Of a stretch of 64,000 nucleotides of DNA, positions 1 to 5,861 are shown piece after piece; the stretch's first letter is position 1; each line of letters starts with the position of its first letter. The notes beneath the pieces were generated by a model, which was not told the origin of the DNA, searched no databases, and worked only from the letters and a program-made list of their open reading frames with translations. The DNA comes from Neisseria brasiliensis. GTDB lineage: Bacteria > Pseudomonadota > Gammaproteobacteria > Burkholderiales > Neisseriaceae. The stretch is taken from NCBI RefSeq assembly GCF_009671065.1, contig NZ_CP046027.1, positions 2,553,511-2,617,510 of the forward strand, given 5' to 3'. The translations under genes and the position numbers were made by a program.

Positions 1-303
1 AAACTGCCAATAGTCGGTAATGTTGGTGCCATTGATATTCAACCAGGAAGCAAGGGCATTAACTTCATAGGCAACCGTCCAATCGGGACGTTCGTCAAAC
101 AACCAGCGTTCGATGGCCGTCAGAACAAGCTCTTGGGCAATATTGCCGAAATGCGGGATTTTCTCATGGGTTCGGGCAACTTCCCAAACTGCATCGGCCA
201 AAGCGTAGCTGTTCCAGTAGCTGCTGCATCCCAAACGGCGCAGGATTTTAAGCCAGTCTTCAAAAGCAGAGGCAGTATCGCGGTAGATGATCTCGTTGAA
301 CAT
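1..303 (-). CDS. Hypothetical ICE protein, 3' part beyond window edge
   Basis: An open frame begins with ATG at 303, reads leftward and leaves the window after 101 codons without a stop. Its start (MFNEIIYRDTASAFEDWLKI) follows a good Shine-Dalgarno, AAGGAGAA, 7-8 bases upstream. The visible part is soluble and rich in Trp and aromatic residues, with no motif I recognise. It is the leftmost of nine genes headed by the recurrent hairpin leader (322-365), which supports its being a real cargo gene expressed with its neighbours. Function unknown. Confidence 0.75.
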   Translation of the reverse strand, partial: MFNEIIYRDTASAFEDWLKILRRLGCSSYWNSYALADAVWEVARTHEKIPHFGNIAQELVLTAIERWLFDERPDWTVAYEVNALASWLNINGTNITDYWQF

Positions 304-321
304 GACAGTTCTCCTTAAAAA

Positions 322-365
322 GCGGGAGATCCGTCCCCTTCGAGGCAGTATCCCCCGATGGTTGA
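322..365 (-). promoter_or_regulatory. Hairpin leader copy L1
   Basis: On the minus strand this reads UCAACCAUCGGGGGAU, an inner CCU/AGG hairpin, then the 3' arm GACGGAUCUCCCGC. The 3' arm can pair with the 5' arm. It can also pair with the ribosome-binding stretch GGAGAACUGUC just before the ATG at 303 (10 of 11 positions, one G-U, one mismatch). Same architecture as copies L2-L9. Confidence 0.6.
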
Positions 366-372
366 TATGGAA

Positions 373-403
373 ATCCCACCGGCAGCCTGGGCTGTGGTGG
401 GAT
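373..403 (-). terminator. Hairpin closing membrane cassette 1
   Basis: ATCCCACC and GGTGGGAT arms of 8 bp enclose a partly paired loop, just downstream of the 35-residue peptide gene. A near copy (2036-2068) follows the same position of cassette 2. Probably a terminator or 3' end, though the following T run is weak. Confidence 0.45.
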
Positions 404-429
404 GGATGGGTTGGAAAATACGGATAGGT

Positions 430-537
430 TTATTGATCCTTATCCTGTTTGCGTTGTGATTCGCCAAACTTAACCAGCTTGTGAATGCCGAACAACATCG
501 CGGCAATCACAACCAGCAGGCTGTAGGTCATAATCAT
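430..537 (-). CDS. Small single-TM peptide, cassette 1, second peptide (35 aa)
   Basis: ATG at 537 to TAA at 430-432 encodes 35 residues starting MIMTYSLLVVIAAMLFG and ending in a charged tail (GESQRKQDKDQ). One N-terminal membrane segment is followed by a short cytoplasmic-type tail. The third peptide of cassette 2 (2093-2227) also begins MIM, has one membrane segment and a K/E/Q-rich tail, and sits in the same order. Spacing to the upstream peptide gene is 8 bases, so they are probably co-translated. No known family recognised. A role in membrane remodelling or exclusion would be speculation. Confidence 0.55.
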   Translation of the reverse strand: MIMTYSLLVVIAAMLFGIHKLVKFGESQRKQDKDQ

Positions 538-545
538 GGCTCTTC

Positions 546-641
546 CTACTCCTTGTCTTCTTCGCTCATTTTAGATAGCTTGAAAATAGCTACCCACATA
601 AGCACCAGAACACTGAGTAGGAACCAAGTCAGGGCAGTCAT
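546..641 (-). CDS. Small single-TM peptide, cassette 1, first peptide (31 aa)
   Basis: ATG at 641 overlaps the stop of the 98-aa gene as ATGA. The 31-residue product is MTALTWFLLSVLVLMWVAIF plus the tail KLSKMSEEDKE, one clear transmembrane segment with a charged C-terminus. The four-base overlap argues for translational coupling and so for a real gene despite its size. The equivalent in cassette 2 is 2224-2352. Function unknown. Confidence 0.55.
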   Translation of the reverse strand: MTALTWFLLSVLVLMWVAIFKLSKMSEEDKE

Positions 642-934
642 GGTTTTTTCCTTTCATCGGATTGATCCGGGTTATCGGTTTGGGGCATTGTCAGTTTGGA
701 TTCATACAACACCAAGTAATGCACCAATAACTGAGCCGTATAACTAATCAGCAGCAGTATCAGCACATTCAGGCAACGGTTCCAAACAGAGCCGCCGTCT
801 ATCCACAGGTAAGGCCCGATTGCAATAATCGAGGCAACAGCCGTGTCTTCCAGAATTTTCAGCCACAAATCGAATATTCGTTTTGAAACGGGCTTGCGAA
901 ACGGAAACACAAGTTTTAAGAATTTCTTAAACAT
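638..934 (-). CDS. Two-TM membrane protein, cassette 1 (98 aa)
   Basis: The protein begins MFKKFLKLVFPFRKPVSKRI, then FDLWLKILEDTAV and two hydrophobic stretches (about residues 30-48 and 55-75), with a polar tail. It is paralogous to the 89-aa protein at 2345-2614: both have a basic N-terminus, a (K)R(I/L)FD-W-K motif, a central NRC/ERC motif and two hydrophobic segments in the same order. It overlaps the 24-aa gene upstream by 8 bases and the 31-aa gene downstream by 4, forming a tightly coupled four-gene unit under leader L2. I cannot assign a family. Holin-like topology is possible but unproven. Confidence 0.65.
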   Translation of the reverse strand: MFKKFLKLVFPFRKPVSKRIFDLWLKILEDTAVASIIAIGPYLWIDGGSVWNRCLNVLILLLISYTAQLLVHYLVLYESKLTMPQTDNPDQSDERKKP

Positions 935-1001
935 ATGTTACCACCCCGCCAGACCAACTCAAAACTTTTCCCGGCAAAGAACCGGATAGTTCGTACATCA
1001 T
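927..1001 (-). CDS. Short leader-type peptide (24 aa) ahead of membrane cassette 1
   Basis: ATG at 1001 (ATGATG, a double start) follows a strong Shine-Dalgarno, GAGGAG, by about 8 bases. The 24 codons (MMYELSGSLPGKVLSW, then SGGVVTYV) end at 927-929, overlapping the next ATG at 934. Its ribosome-binding site shows the best contiguous match, 10 bp, to the 3' arm of leader L2. It may act as a coupling leader peptide for the 98-aa protein or be a small protein itself. No counterpart precedes cassette 2. Confidence 0.5.
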   Translation of the reverse strand: MMYELSGSLPGKVLSWSGGVVTYV

Positions 1002-1025
1002 AATGTATCTCCTCATTGAAAAAAA

Positions 1026-1075
1026 GGCGGAGATACATCCTCCGGCGGAGAAGATATCACCGCCGGTCGGGGTTA
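1026..1075 (-). promoter_or_regulatory. Hairpin leader copy L2
   Basis: Minus strand: UUAACCCCGACC, a GGCGG/CCGCC-based hairpin with inner CUCC-GCC-GGAG stem, and 3' arm GGAUGUAUCUCCGCC, then a U run. AUGUAUCUCC in the 3' arm is perfectly complementary, 10 bp, to GGAGAUACAU, the ribosome-binding region of the ATG at 1001. Confidence 0.65.
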
Positions 1076-1082
1076 AAAGAAA

Positions 1083-1149
1083 GCCGTGGCCGCACGAATG
1101 CGGCTGATGATGGTTAACGGCAACATCGAGACAGAAGGAACAGTCTGTC
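1083..1149 (-). repeat. Upstream leader repeat H1, copy a
   Basis: Minus strand: GACAG-N9-CTGTC inverted repeat, then GCCGTTAACC, the hairpin CCGCA-TTCG-TGCGG and a closing CCACGGC. Close copies at 2693-2757 and 3396-3460 sit in the same place before the hairpin leader. Divergent copies are at 5635-5704 and 5862-5932. Could be promoter/operator DNA or the 5' domain of the leader RNA. Confidence 0.6.
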
Positions 1150-1163
1150 AGCTGTGTGAAACA

Positions 1164-1222
1164 GGTTTTTTCAGACGGCCTCAAGTTAAGGCCATCTGAA
1201 AAAACCTGCTCGAAAGCAGGTT
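1164..1222 (-). terminator. Terminator with uptake-sequence hairpin after the 239-aa gene
   Basis: On the minus strand AACCTGCT-TTCG-AGCAGGTT followed by TTTTTTC (1203-1222 plus T run) is a textbook intrinsic terminator. It runs straight into an inverted pair of uptake cores (1164-1206, one mismatch). The same composite recurs at 2769-2829. Confidence 0.75.
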
Positions 1223-1236
1223 GAGATATGTTCGGG

Positions 1237-1956
1237 CTATGCTGCTGCCTTTTCATACCAGGTTTCACCGTTGCAGAAACGCGCGGCCACACGGTATTCC
1301 TCGCAATACGGGGATACTAATTCCTCATAACGCTGCCACAGTGCAGCTTCCAAAGCCGAGAGGCGTTTGGCGATGCCTTTGTGATAGCAGAAAATTTGGG
1401 CTTTGGTGGCAATACGGTAGTCGGCGTATTCATCGATGATGCAGTCAACCGCGCCGTCTATTTCTTCGGCACTGTAATCCTCCCAGCTGTAACTTGAGAA
1501 AGCGGTTCCCAAATTGATTTGCTGGTCGATATTGGTACCTTCGTAATAGCCGTGCCGCATGATGACTTCCATCGTCATGCAGATACGCTCCCCGAAAAAC
1601 AGCGTTTCGGCCGTGATTTCAGCCAGCTTCGTCCCGCCGTAGTTGCGGTCGTAGTGGCAGCCACGGTCTTCAACCTCATCAGTAGTAGTTTCAATGTAGA
1701 AACCGTCGATGCGGTGTTTACGGTTGCGGTTTTTCGTATAGCGGTTACGGTGCGGTTCGTCTGCACGGTGTTTGAAGTCAGCGATGAAATCCTCGGTATA
1801 GAAACCGATGATGTCGCCGATACGTTCGTAATCATCCGGCTGCAGACGGTCTTCTTCGTTCATTCCTTCGTTGTAGGCATCCACATCGAATTGGGAGGCA
1901 GTCAGAGCCGTTACGACATCCAAGCGGTGATTGAACATAAAGTTTGAAGTACCCAC
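1237..1956 (-). CDS. Hypothetical ICE protein, acidic, His/Tyr-rich (239 aa)
   Basis: The best start is GTG at 1956 (VGTSNFMFNHRLDVVTALTA), preceded by AAAGGAAA. An ATG 5 codons later (1941) lies further from that site. A longer frame to 2052 would run through the leader hairpin and is rejected. The protein is soluble and acidic, with a basic patch near residue 75 (KNRNRKHRIDGFYIETTTDE) and many Tyr/Asp residues; no catalytic motif is obvious. It is a single-gene unit between leader L3 and the terminator at 1164-1222. Real gene by context; function unknown. Confidence 0.75.
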   Translation of the reverse strand: MGTSNFMFNHRLDVVTALTASQFDVDAYNEGMNEEDRLQPDDYERIGDIIGFYTEDFIADFKHRADEPHRNRYTKNRNRKHRIDGFYIETTTDEVEDRGCHYDRNYGGTKLAEITAETLFFGERICMTMEVIMRHGYYEGTNIDQQINLGTAFSSYSWEDYSAEEIDGAVDCIIDEYADYRIATKAQIFCYHKGIAKRLSALEAALWQRYEELVSPYCEEYRVAARFCNGETWYEKAAA

Positions 1957-1978
1957 GGTATTTCCTTTCAAAATAAAA

Positions 1979-2020
1979 GGGCATACCGCCCCTTGGGGAA
2001 CGGTATCCCCATAGGGTTGG
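1979..2020 (-). promoter_or_regulatory. Hairpin leader copy L3
   Basis: Minus strand: CAACCCUAUGGGGAUACCG, inner CCCC-AA-GGGG, 3' arm CGGUAUGCCC, U-rich spacer, GGAAAUACCGUG. The 3' arm pairs with the 5' arm. CGGUAU also pairs with AUACCG, which touches the GTG start at 1956. Confidence 0.65.
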
Positions 2021-2035
2021 ATAAAAAGATATGAC

Positions 2036-2068
2036 AATCCCACCGGCAGCATGGGCTGTGGTGGGATT
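2036..2068 (-). terminator. Hairpin closing membrane cassette 2
   Basis: AATCCCACC and GGTGGGATT form 9-bp arms around a GCAGC/GGCTG-containing loop. On the minus strand it is followed by TGTCATATCTTTTT. Near copy of 373-403 after cassette 1. Confidence 0.5.
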
Positions 2069-2092
2069 AAGTGTTGAAAAAATCAGACTGTA

Positions 2093-2227
2093 TTACGGCT
2101 GCTGTTCTTTGCGCTTCTGCTCGAGTTCCTGCTTGTGCAGGATGCTGAGCTTACGGAGCACATAAACGGCAATCATACCGAATGCCAATACAGGTAAGAG
2201 GATAAAAGTTAAATCATTCATGATCAT
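2093..2227 (-). CDS. Small single-TM peptide, cassette 2, second peptide (44 aa)
   Basis: ATG at 2227 overlaps the preceding stop as ATGA. The product starts MIMNDLTFILLPVLAFGMIA, continues VYVLRKLSILHKQELEQKRK and ends EQQP. It resembles the neighbouring 42-residue peptide: both have MNDL, one TM segment, VLRKL and H(K/Q)QELE(Q/E)KRKEQ. The two peptides therefore look like a tandem duplication. An internal ATG at 2221 is an alternative start. It ends just before the hairpin 2036-2068. No known family. Confidence 0.6.
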   Translation of the reverse strand: MIMNDLTFILLPVLAFGMIAVYVLRKLSILHKQELEQKRKEQQP

Positions 2228-2352
2228 TGCGATTGTTCTTTTCGCTTCTCTTCAAGCTCCTGCTGATGGAGTTTGCCGAGTTTACGGAGTACCGCCGCAA
2301 TCGCAATCAAGATTGACAGAACAATCAAAAGCATGACGCTCAGGTCATTCAT
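2224..2352 (-). CDS. Small single-TM peptide, cassette 2, first peptide (42 aa)
   Basis: ATG at 2352 lies inside the end of the 89-aa gene (8-base overlap), suggesting coupled translation. The product is MNDLSVMLLIVLSILIAIAA followed by VLRKLGKLHQQELEEKRKEQ and SQ: one TM helix and a strongly amphipathic charged tail. It is a clear paralogue of the 44-aa peptide that overlaps its own 3' end. Function unknown; shared order with cassette 1 supports reality. Confidence 0.6.
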   Translation of the reverse strand: MNDLSVMLLIVLSILIAIAAVLRKLGKLHQQELEEKRKEQSQ

Positions 2353-2614
2353 GATTCGTTTCCTTTCTGCTCATCCATGCTTCGTTATCTGCCAAAAAGT
2401 ACATGACGTAAAACGAAGAGACAGCAATCAAAAGTAAATACGCAATATTCGCACACCGTTCGGCAAGCGAATCCGAGGTCAGTTTGAAATACGGCAACAT
2501 GGAAGCCAGGCTCCATATCGTAATATTTTCAAACAGCTTGAACCAAAAGTCAAAAAGACGTTTGGCAACAGGGAATCGGGATTTAATCCTTCTCCACAGA
2601 TTAGGGTGTATCAA
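2345..2614 (-). CDS. Two-TM membrane protein, cassette 2 (89 aa)
   Basis: Translation starts at TTG 2614 (GGAGG, 6 bases, TTG), giving (M)IHPNLWRRIKSRFPVAKRLF then DFWFKLFENITIWSLAS and a second hydrophobic segment (IAYLLLIAVSSFYVMYFL). It is paralogous to the 98-aa protein at 638-934 in length, basic start, RLFDFW-K motif, central ERC and membrane topology. It heads the second copy of the membrane cassette under leader L4. The unusual TTG start may lower expression. No family assigned. Confidence 0.65.
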   Translation of the reverse strand: MIHPNLWRRIKSRFPVAKRLFDFWFKLFENITIWSLASMLPYFKLTSDSLAERCANIAYLLLIAVSSFYVMYFLADNEAWMSRKETNHE

Positions 2615-2635
2615 TAGTGTCCTCCTTTTTTAAAA

Positions 2636-2685
2636 GCGGGGACACATTCCCCGGCGGAAAAGATGTCGCCGCCGGGTCGGGGTTG
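2636..2685 (-). promoter_or_regulatory. Hairpin leader copy L4
   Basis: Minus strand: UCAACCCCGACC, CGGCGG...CCGCCG stem and 3' arm AAUGUGUCCCCGC, then U/A run. GUGUCC in the 3' arm is complementary to GGACAC in GGAGGACACUAUUG, the ribosome-binding site and TTG start at 2614. Confidence 0.6.
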
Positions 2686-2692
2686 AAAGAAA

Positions 2693-2757
2693 GCCGTGGC
2701 CGCACGAATGCGGTTGGTGATGTTTAACGGCAGCACCGAGACAGTGATACGACTGTC
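2693..2757 (-). repeat. Upstream leader repeat H1, copy b
   Basis: Nearly identical to copy c (3396-3460) and close to copy a: GACAG-TCGTATCA-CTGTC, GCCGTTAAACATCACC, CCGCA-TTCG-TGCGG, CCACGGC on the minus strand. Confidence 0.6.
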
Positions 2758-2768
2758 AGCGTTGGAAA

Positions 2769-2829
2769 CAGGTTTTTTCAGACGGCCTTAACTTGAGGCC
2801 GTCTGAAAAAACCTGCTCGAAAGCAGGTT
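2769..2829 (-). terminator. Uptake-sequence hairpin plus terminator after the 141-aa gene
   Basis: AACCTGCT-TTCG-AGCAGGTT followed by a T run on the minus strand (2810-2829), fused to a perfect 19-bp inverted repeat (2769-2787 with 2797-2815) that contains two uptake cores. Same design as 1164-1222. Confidence 0.75.
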
Positions 2830-2894
2830 GAAAAGGTACTTAAAATCGGCCAGTCGGCCGGTACTGTACAAAATACAGGGGTTAAAAAACAGGT

Positions 2895-3320
2895 TTAGCC
2901 CCGGCTTTGCTTAATCAGATGACGGACGGCATTGATCAGCATCTCCTTTGAATCGGCAAATGCACCGGTGGCTCGGGACTCCGAATCTTCTTTGCACTGA
3001 TCGTAAAACGCCAGTGCACGTTCCAGCTCTTCCAATGCAGTGCTCTCCGGGTGAACGCAGCGGACGCGCAGTTCCGGAAAACGTTCCAGAACCTTGCAGG
3101 CCAGCTCACGCAGTTCAGCCGTTTCACCATCGCGGTGATAGGCTTCGAGCATGTCGGCAAACAATGGGAAATGCTTGCTGTCCAAACGTGAAACGGTCAG
3201 CACCGGCATCGGATAGGTGTAACCGTTGAACAGGCTGAGTATCAGCTGGCGGAATACTTCCGCTGCGCCGTAATCGCCCATGATCAGGGCTTCGTTTTGG
3301 GTGTAGATTGACTGGGTCAT
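2895..3320 (-). CDS. Hypothetical ICE protein (141 aa)
   Basis: The preferred start is ATG at 3320 (MTQSIYTQNEALIMGDYGAA) after TAGGAGAA with 7-base spacing. An upstream ATG at 3356 would lie inside the leader hairpin. The protein is helical and acidic, with repeated Leu/Glu stretches (AELRELACKVLERFPELRV, STALEELERALAFYDQ), and ends basic (RHLIKQSRG). It has no membrane segment and no motif I recognise. It is a single-gene unit under leader L5, with H1 copy c upstream and the composite terminator downstream. Confidence 0.7.
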   Translation of the reverse strand: MTQSIYTQNEALIMGDYGAAEVFRQLILSLFNGYTYPMPVLTVSRLDSKHFPLFADMLEAYHRDGETAELRELACKVLERFPELRVRCVHPESTALEELERALAFYDQCKEDSESRATGAFADSKEMLINAVRHLIKQSRG

Positions 3321-3346
3321 GGTGGTTCTCCTAAAAATCAAAATCA

Positions 3347-3390
3347 GGGAATACATGACCCCGTGGGGACGTGTATCCCCAATGGGTTGA
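3347..3390 (-). promoter_or_regulatory. Hairpin leader copy L5
   Basis: Minus strand: UCAACCCAUUGGGGAUACACG, inner CCCC-AC-GGGG, 3' arm GUCAUGUAUUCCC. The arms pair with each other over about 10 bp. GUCAUG also pairs with CAUGAC, which covers the ATG at 3320. Confidence 0.6.
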
Positions 3391-3395
3391 AAAAA

Positions 3396-3460
3396 GCCGT
3401 GGCCGCACGAATGCGGTTGGTGATGTTTAACGGCAGCACCGAGACAGTGATACGACTGTC
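3396..3460 (-). repeat. Upstream leader repeat H1, copy c
   Basis: Same sequence as copy b almost throughout. It lies directly upstream of leader L5, with the same spacing to the hairpin (about 6 bases). Confidence 0.6.
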
Positions 3461-3522
3461 GGCGTTGGAAACAGGCTTTTTAGCGATGCCGAGGCCGTCT
3501 GAAAACCATCAGCACCACTAAA

Positions 3523-3543
3523 AAACCTGCTTGATGCAGGTTT
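3523..3543 (-). terminator. Intrinsic terminator after the 119-aa gene
   Basis: AAACCTGC-ATCAA-GCAGGTTT followed by TTTAG on the minus strand, 5 bases past the stop at 3549. Related in sequence to the two composite terminators further left. Confidence 0.7.
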
Positions 3544-3548
3544 GAGGG

Positions 3549-3908
3549 CTACACATACTCCGTTTCATACAACTGTCCGACTACTGCTGCTGCAGCATTG
3601 GCCAGTGCGTGACTGAACACCTCCGGTCGTAGCAACGACACCGGATAGATGTTGTCACTGACGCAGGGATGTGCTTCGGGCAGTAATACGGTATCTTGGT
3701 CAACAGAGCCGTCGTAGAGAAATTCGGAATTTCCGAAATCTGCAATCCGCAGGCTCTTGGCCAAGATGTCACAGCGTTCATCCAGCTCGACCGTACAGTA
3801 AAAACGTACGGTTCCGCCGGCGATTTCAACCTCCAGATCCGCCTGTTTCCAGGCAACATCGTATGGGGCTGAATCGGTATAGACTTTCAGGTAAATAAGA
3901 GGCTTCAT
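3549..3908 (-). CDS. Hypothetical ICE protein (119 aa)
   Basis: ATG at 3908 (MKPLIYLKVYTDSAPYDVAW) is preceded by AGGAGCGGAT. Longer frames run into the leader and are not used. The sequence alternates hydrophobic and polar residues, as in a beta-rich domain (DLEVEIAGGTVRFYCTVELDE), and ends with an Ala-rich helix (FSHALANAAAAVVGQLYETEY). No signal peptide or catalytic motif. Headed by leader L6, in which the 3' arm can cover the start codon itself. Unknown function. Confidence 0.7.
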   Translation of the reverse strand: MKPLIYLKVYTDSAPYDVAWKQADLEVEIAGGTVRFYCTVELDERCDILAKSLRIADFGNSEFLYDGSVDQDTVLLPEAHPCVSDNIYPVSLLRPEVFSHALANAAAAVVGQLYETEYV

Positions 3909-3922
3909 ATCCGCTCCTGAAA

Positions 3923-3957
3923 GGGGATATGCCCTCGGAGCATATCCCCAAGGGGTT
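3923..3957 (-). promoter_or_regulatory. Hairpin leader copy L6
   Basis: Minus strand: AACCCCUUGGGGAUAUGC, loop UCCGAGG, GCAUAUCCCC: a perfect 10-bp hairpin. CAUAUCC of the 3' arm also pairs with GGAUAUG, which includes the ATG at 3908. The most compact copy. Confidence 0.7.
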
Positions 3958-3964
3958 AAAGTCA

Positions 3965-4558
3965 TCAGACGGTTAATACGCCGGTTTTAAGCAGGCTGCT
4001 GACCTGAAGGTCAAAATCATCCGGAATCCGGATATGGCAGGCCTGCACACCAACCAAGGCTGCTTCGGCATTGATGCCCGGCGGATAGTGGCGGACACAG
4101 CCCTGTTCCCGCAGGCGAGGCAGTATCTGTGCCGACCAACCATCCAACAGCGGTATGTTGCTCAAACGGCTAACCGTCTGCCAAATACCTTCGGACAGGT
4201 CGGTATCGGTGTTGTCCGATACCAGCCAGGCTGTTTTGGCATCCAAATCCTGCTGCACGATGTCGCCGGCGTATACAAACGCATGAACCAGCACACCGTA
4301 AGGCTGTGTCTGGATTTTGGTCATGTGCTTGTAAAGGCCGGAGAAATACCGTGCGGTCGAACACGGAGGATAAGTGGCAGCAGAATCCGGTTCGCGGAAG
4401 CCCAAACGCTCCTGACCGCTGAGGCCGTTGTTATTCAAAACGGCCAACAGCGACAGCAGGTTGGCATCACGGCCGTAGAGTGATGCGAACATCAGCCGGT
4501 CGTTAAGGATGAAAAACGCGTCCGAAAACAAATCGTGCGATGAAGTTTGAAACAGCAT
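3965..4558 (-). CDS. Hypothetical ICE protein (197 aa)
   Basis: ATG at 4558 (MLFQTSSHDLFSDAFFILND) follows a strong TAAGGAGG with 7-base spacing, and the upstream gene ends 11 bases before it, so the pair is probably one transcript. It lacks its own hairpin leader. The protein is soluble, with a VLVHAFVYAGDIVQQDLDAK core and a Pro/Gly-rich C-terminal third. I do not recognise a family; context suggests an ICE accessory function. Confidence 0.7.
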   Translation of the reverse strand: MLFQTSSHDLFSDAFFILNDRLMFASLYGRDANLLSLLAVLNNNGLSGQERLGFREPDSAATYPPCSTARYFSGLYKHMTKIQTQPYGVLVHAFVYAGDIVQQDLDAKTAWLVSDNTDTDLSEGIWQTVSRLSNIPLLDGWSAQILPRLREQGCVRHYPPGINAEAALVGVQACHIRIPDDFDLQVSSLLKTGVLTV

Positions 4559-4569
4559 AATCTACCTCC

Positions 4570-5133
4570 TTATGCTGTGGCAGGATGCCAAGACTGGCTG
4601 CTGCCTTCAAAGCGGTAGCCGTGGGCTTTCAGCTTGTCGCGCAACTCACGGAAAGCCTGACGGTCTTCCATGCTTGCATCCAACTTCACCGGCTCTGACG
4701 CATCCAGCTTGAACTGAAGCTGTGCCATATCCGATACCAGGTCTTCATCAGACGGCATACTCGGTGCCGTCGTGGACGTAGCTTCAGCAGAAGTGGGAGT
4801 CTGAGTGGTTACGGCTTCTTCTTCGGCTACCATTTCAGCAACGGCCATGGCCGAGCTCGGAACGGTTTCCTCAGATTGAGCCATAATGCGCAGAGCCTCC
4901 CAATCCAATTCAGCACACAATTTGGTCCAGGTGCCGTTTTTCCATGAGACGCTCTGATTGTAGATGCGCAGGATGGTGAACACACCGCTGTATGTGCCTT
5001 GTGAAAACTGCTCCAGCACACGGTGTTTCAAGTCGAACGTGCCGATGTCGGTAATCAGTTCAGCGGCCATAAAAACACCGTTACGGCCAGTTTTTTCAAT
5101 AACATTTAAAGTAGCGGGAAGGGTAACAGACAT
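4570..5133 (-). CDS. DUF3275 family ICE protein (187 aa)
   Basis: From ATG 5133 (MSVTLPATLNVIEKTGRNGV), the first 90 residues match the DUF3275 pattern found in ICEs: a Gly-Arg-Asn-Gly turn, ELITDIGTFDLKHRVLEQFS, Q-G-TYSGVFTILRIYNQS and KLCAELDWEALRI. A low-complexity Ala/Glu/Thr/Pro linker (about 95-145) leads to a C-terminal RELRDKLKAHGYRFEGSSQS motif typical of small DNA-proximal domains. The site GGAGATATACC precedes the ATG. A longer frame to 5319 reads through leader L7 and into the next gene's 3' end and is rejected. Molecular role of DUF3275 unknown. Confidence 0.8.
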   Translation of the reverse strand: MSVTLPATLNVIEKTGRNGVFMAAELITDIGTFDLKHRVLEQFSQGTYSGVFTILRIYNQSVSWKNGTWTKLCAELDWEALRIMAQSEETVPSSAMAVAEMVAEEEAVTTQTPTSAEATSTTAPSMPSDEDLVSDMAQLQFKLDASEPVKLDASMEDRQAFRELRDKLKAHGYRFEGSSQSWHPATA

Positions 5134-5151
5134 GGTATATCTCCAAAAAAA

Positions 5152-5191
5152 GGATATACCGCCCTGATGGGGTATATCCCCATAGGGTTGA
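5152..5191 (-). promoter_or_regulatory. Hairpin leader copy L7
   Basis: Minus strand: UUCAACCCUAUGGGGAUAUACC, inner CCC-AUCA-GGG, 3' arm GGUAUAUCC, seven Us, GGAGAUAUACC, AUG. The 3' arm pairs with GGAUAUACC of the 5' arm (9 bp) or GAUAUACC at the ribosome-binding site (8 bp). The 5' arm and ribosome-binding site are a direct repeat. Confidence 0.7.
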
Positions 5192-5216
5192 ATAGAAAAA
5201 TTTGAAAGCAGCCCGA

Positions 5217-5564
5217 TCAGGCTGCCAGAGCACGGCGGATGGTTTCGGGACTCAGCCGCCAGCCCAAACGTGTCAGCAGGCGCTTGTCGGCCTGATGCAG
5301 TTGGCGGGCTTTCTTCCACAGAGCTTCAATTTCGAAGCCGCAGCGGAGCTGGTGGCCACGCAGGCAGTATTGCTGTGCAAGCTCTTTTTCAGACGGCCCG
5401 AACAGATGTCCGTCATCGTCTATCAAAAGCAGCCCGCTAGATGCAGCATGTACCGCTGTACGGCGCGTGCCGGTGGGCAGGTGAGTCAGAACCATACCTT
5501 TGCGGATGTCCGCAGGTTTGATGGGGAGAACGCCGGTATTTCGGCGGGAAAAGAAATGAAACAT
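5217..5564 (-). CDS. Hypothetical ICE protein (115 aa)
   Basis: ATG at 5564 (MFHFFSRRNTGVLPIKPADI) follows CTGGAG with 7-base spacing. The product is basic and soluble. A small N-terminal beta-type segment (GMVLTHLPTGTRRTAVHAAS) is followed by GLLLIDDDGHLFG and a C-terminal helical part (LHQADKRLLTRLGWRLSPET). No motif assigns a function. It is a separate unit under leader L8 with H1 copy d upstream, and is followed by leader L7 of the DUF3275 gene. Confidence 0.7.
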   Translation of the reverse strand: MFHFFSRRNTGVLPIKPADIRKGMVLTHLPTGTRRTAVHAASSGLLLIDDDGHLFGPSEKELAQQYCLRGHQLRCGFEIEALWKKARQLHQADKRLLTRLGWRLSPETIRRALAA

Positions 5565-5583
5565 GGTGTACTCCAGAAAAAAA

Positions 5584-5625
5584 GGGGGACACCAGACCCG
5601 TCGGGGAAGGTGCCCCGATGGGTTG
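5584..5625 (-). promoter_or_regulatory. Hairpin leader copy L8
   Basis: Minus strand: UCAACCCAUCGGGGCACC, inner CCCCGACGGG, 3' arm UGGUGUCCCCC, U run, CUGGAGUACACCAUG. UGGUGU of the 3' arm pairs with ACACCA immediately before and into the ATG at 5564. Confidence 0.65.
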
Positions 5626-5634
5626 AAAGAAAAG

Positions 5635-5704
5635 GCCGTGAATGTACGAATACATACGCTGATGATTAACGGCTACAGCAAGACAGAAGGAGACGGTCTG
5701 TCAA
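5635..5704 (-). repeat. Upstream leader repeat H1, copy d (diverged)
   Basis: Minus strand: TTGACAGACCGT, then TCTGTC, GCCGTTAATCATCAGC, a changed hairpin (GTATGTATTCGTACAT) and CACGGC. The sequence of the hairpin differs from copies a-c but its place and shape are kept, which suggests selection on structure. Confidence 0.5.
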
Positions 5705-5861
5705 CCGTAAAAATATAAGCTCTTCAAGACAATCTCTGGGAAATTGGCTTGAAGAACCCACATAAAAATGTGAGTTCGGGGCAAAAGCCCAGTTGAGCCC
5801 TGAAAAGCTGCACCGCATTTCAGAGGTAATAAGAACCGGATGTACGGTTTGTTTAAAATAA

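Noticed and set aside
1519..1947. Plus-strand frame of 142 codons opposite the 239-aa gene
   Set aside because: Val/Phe-rich shadow translation, no ribosome-binding site, opposite to every other gene of the element.
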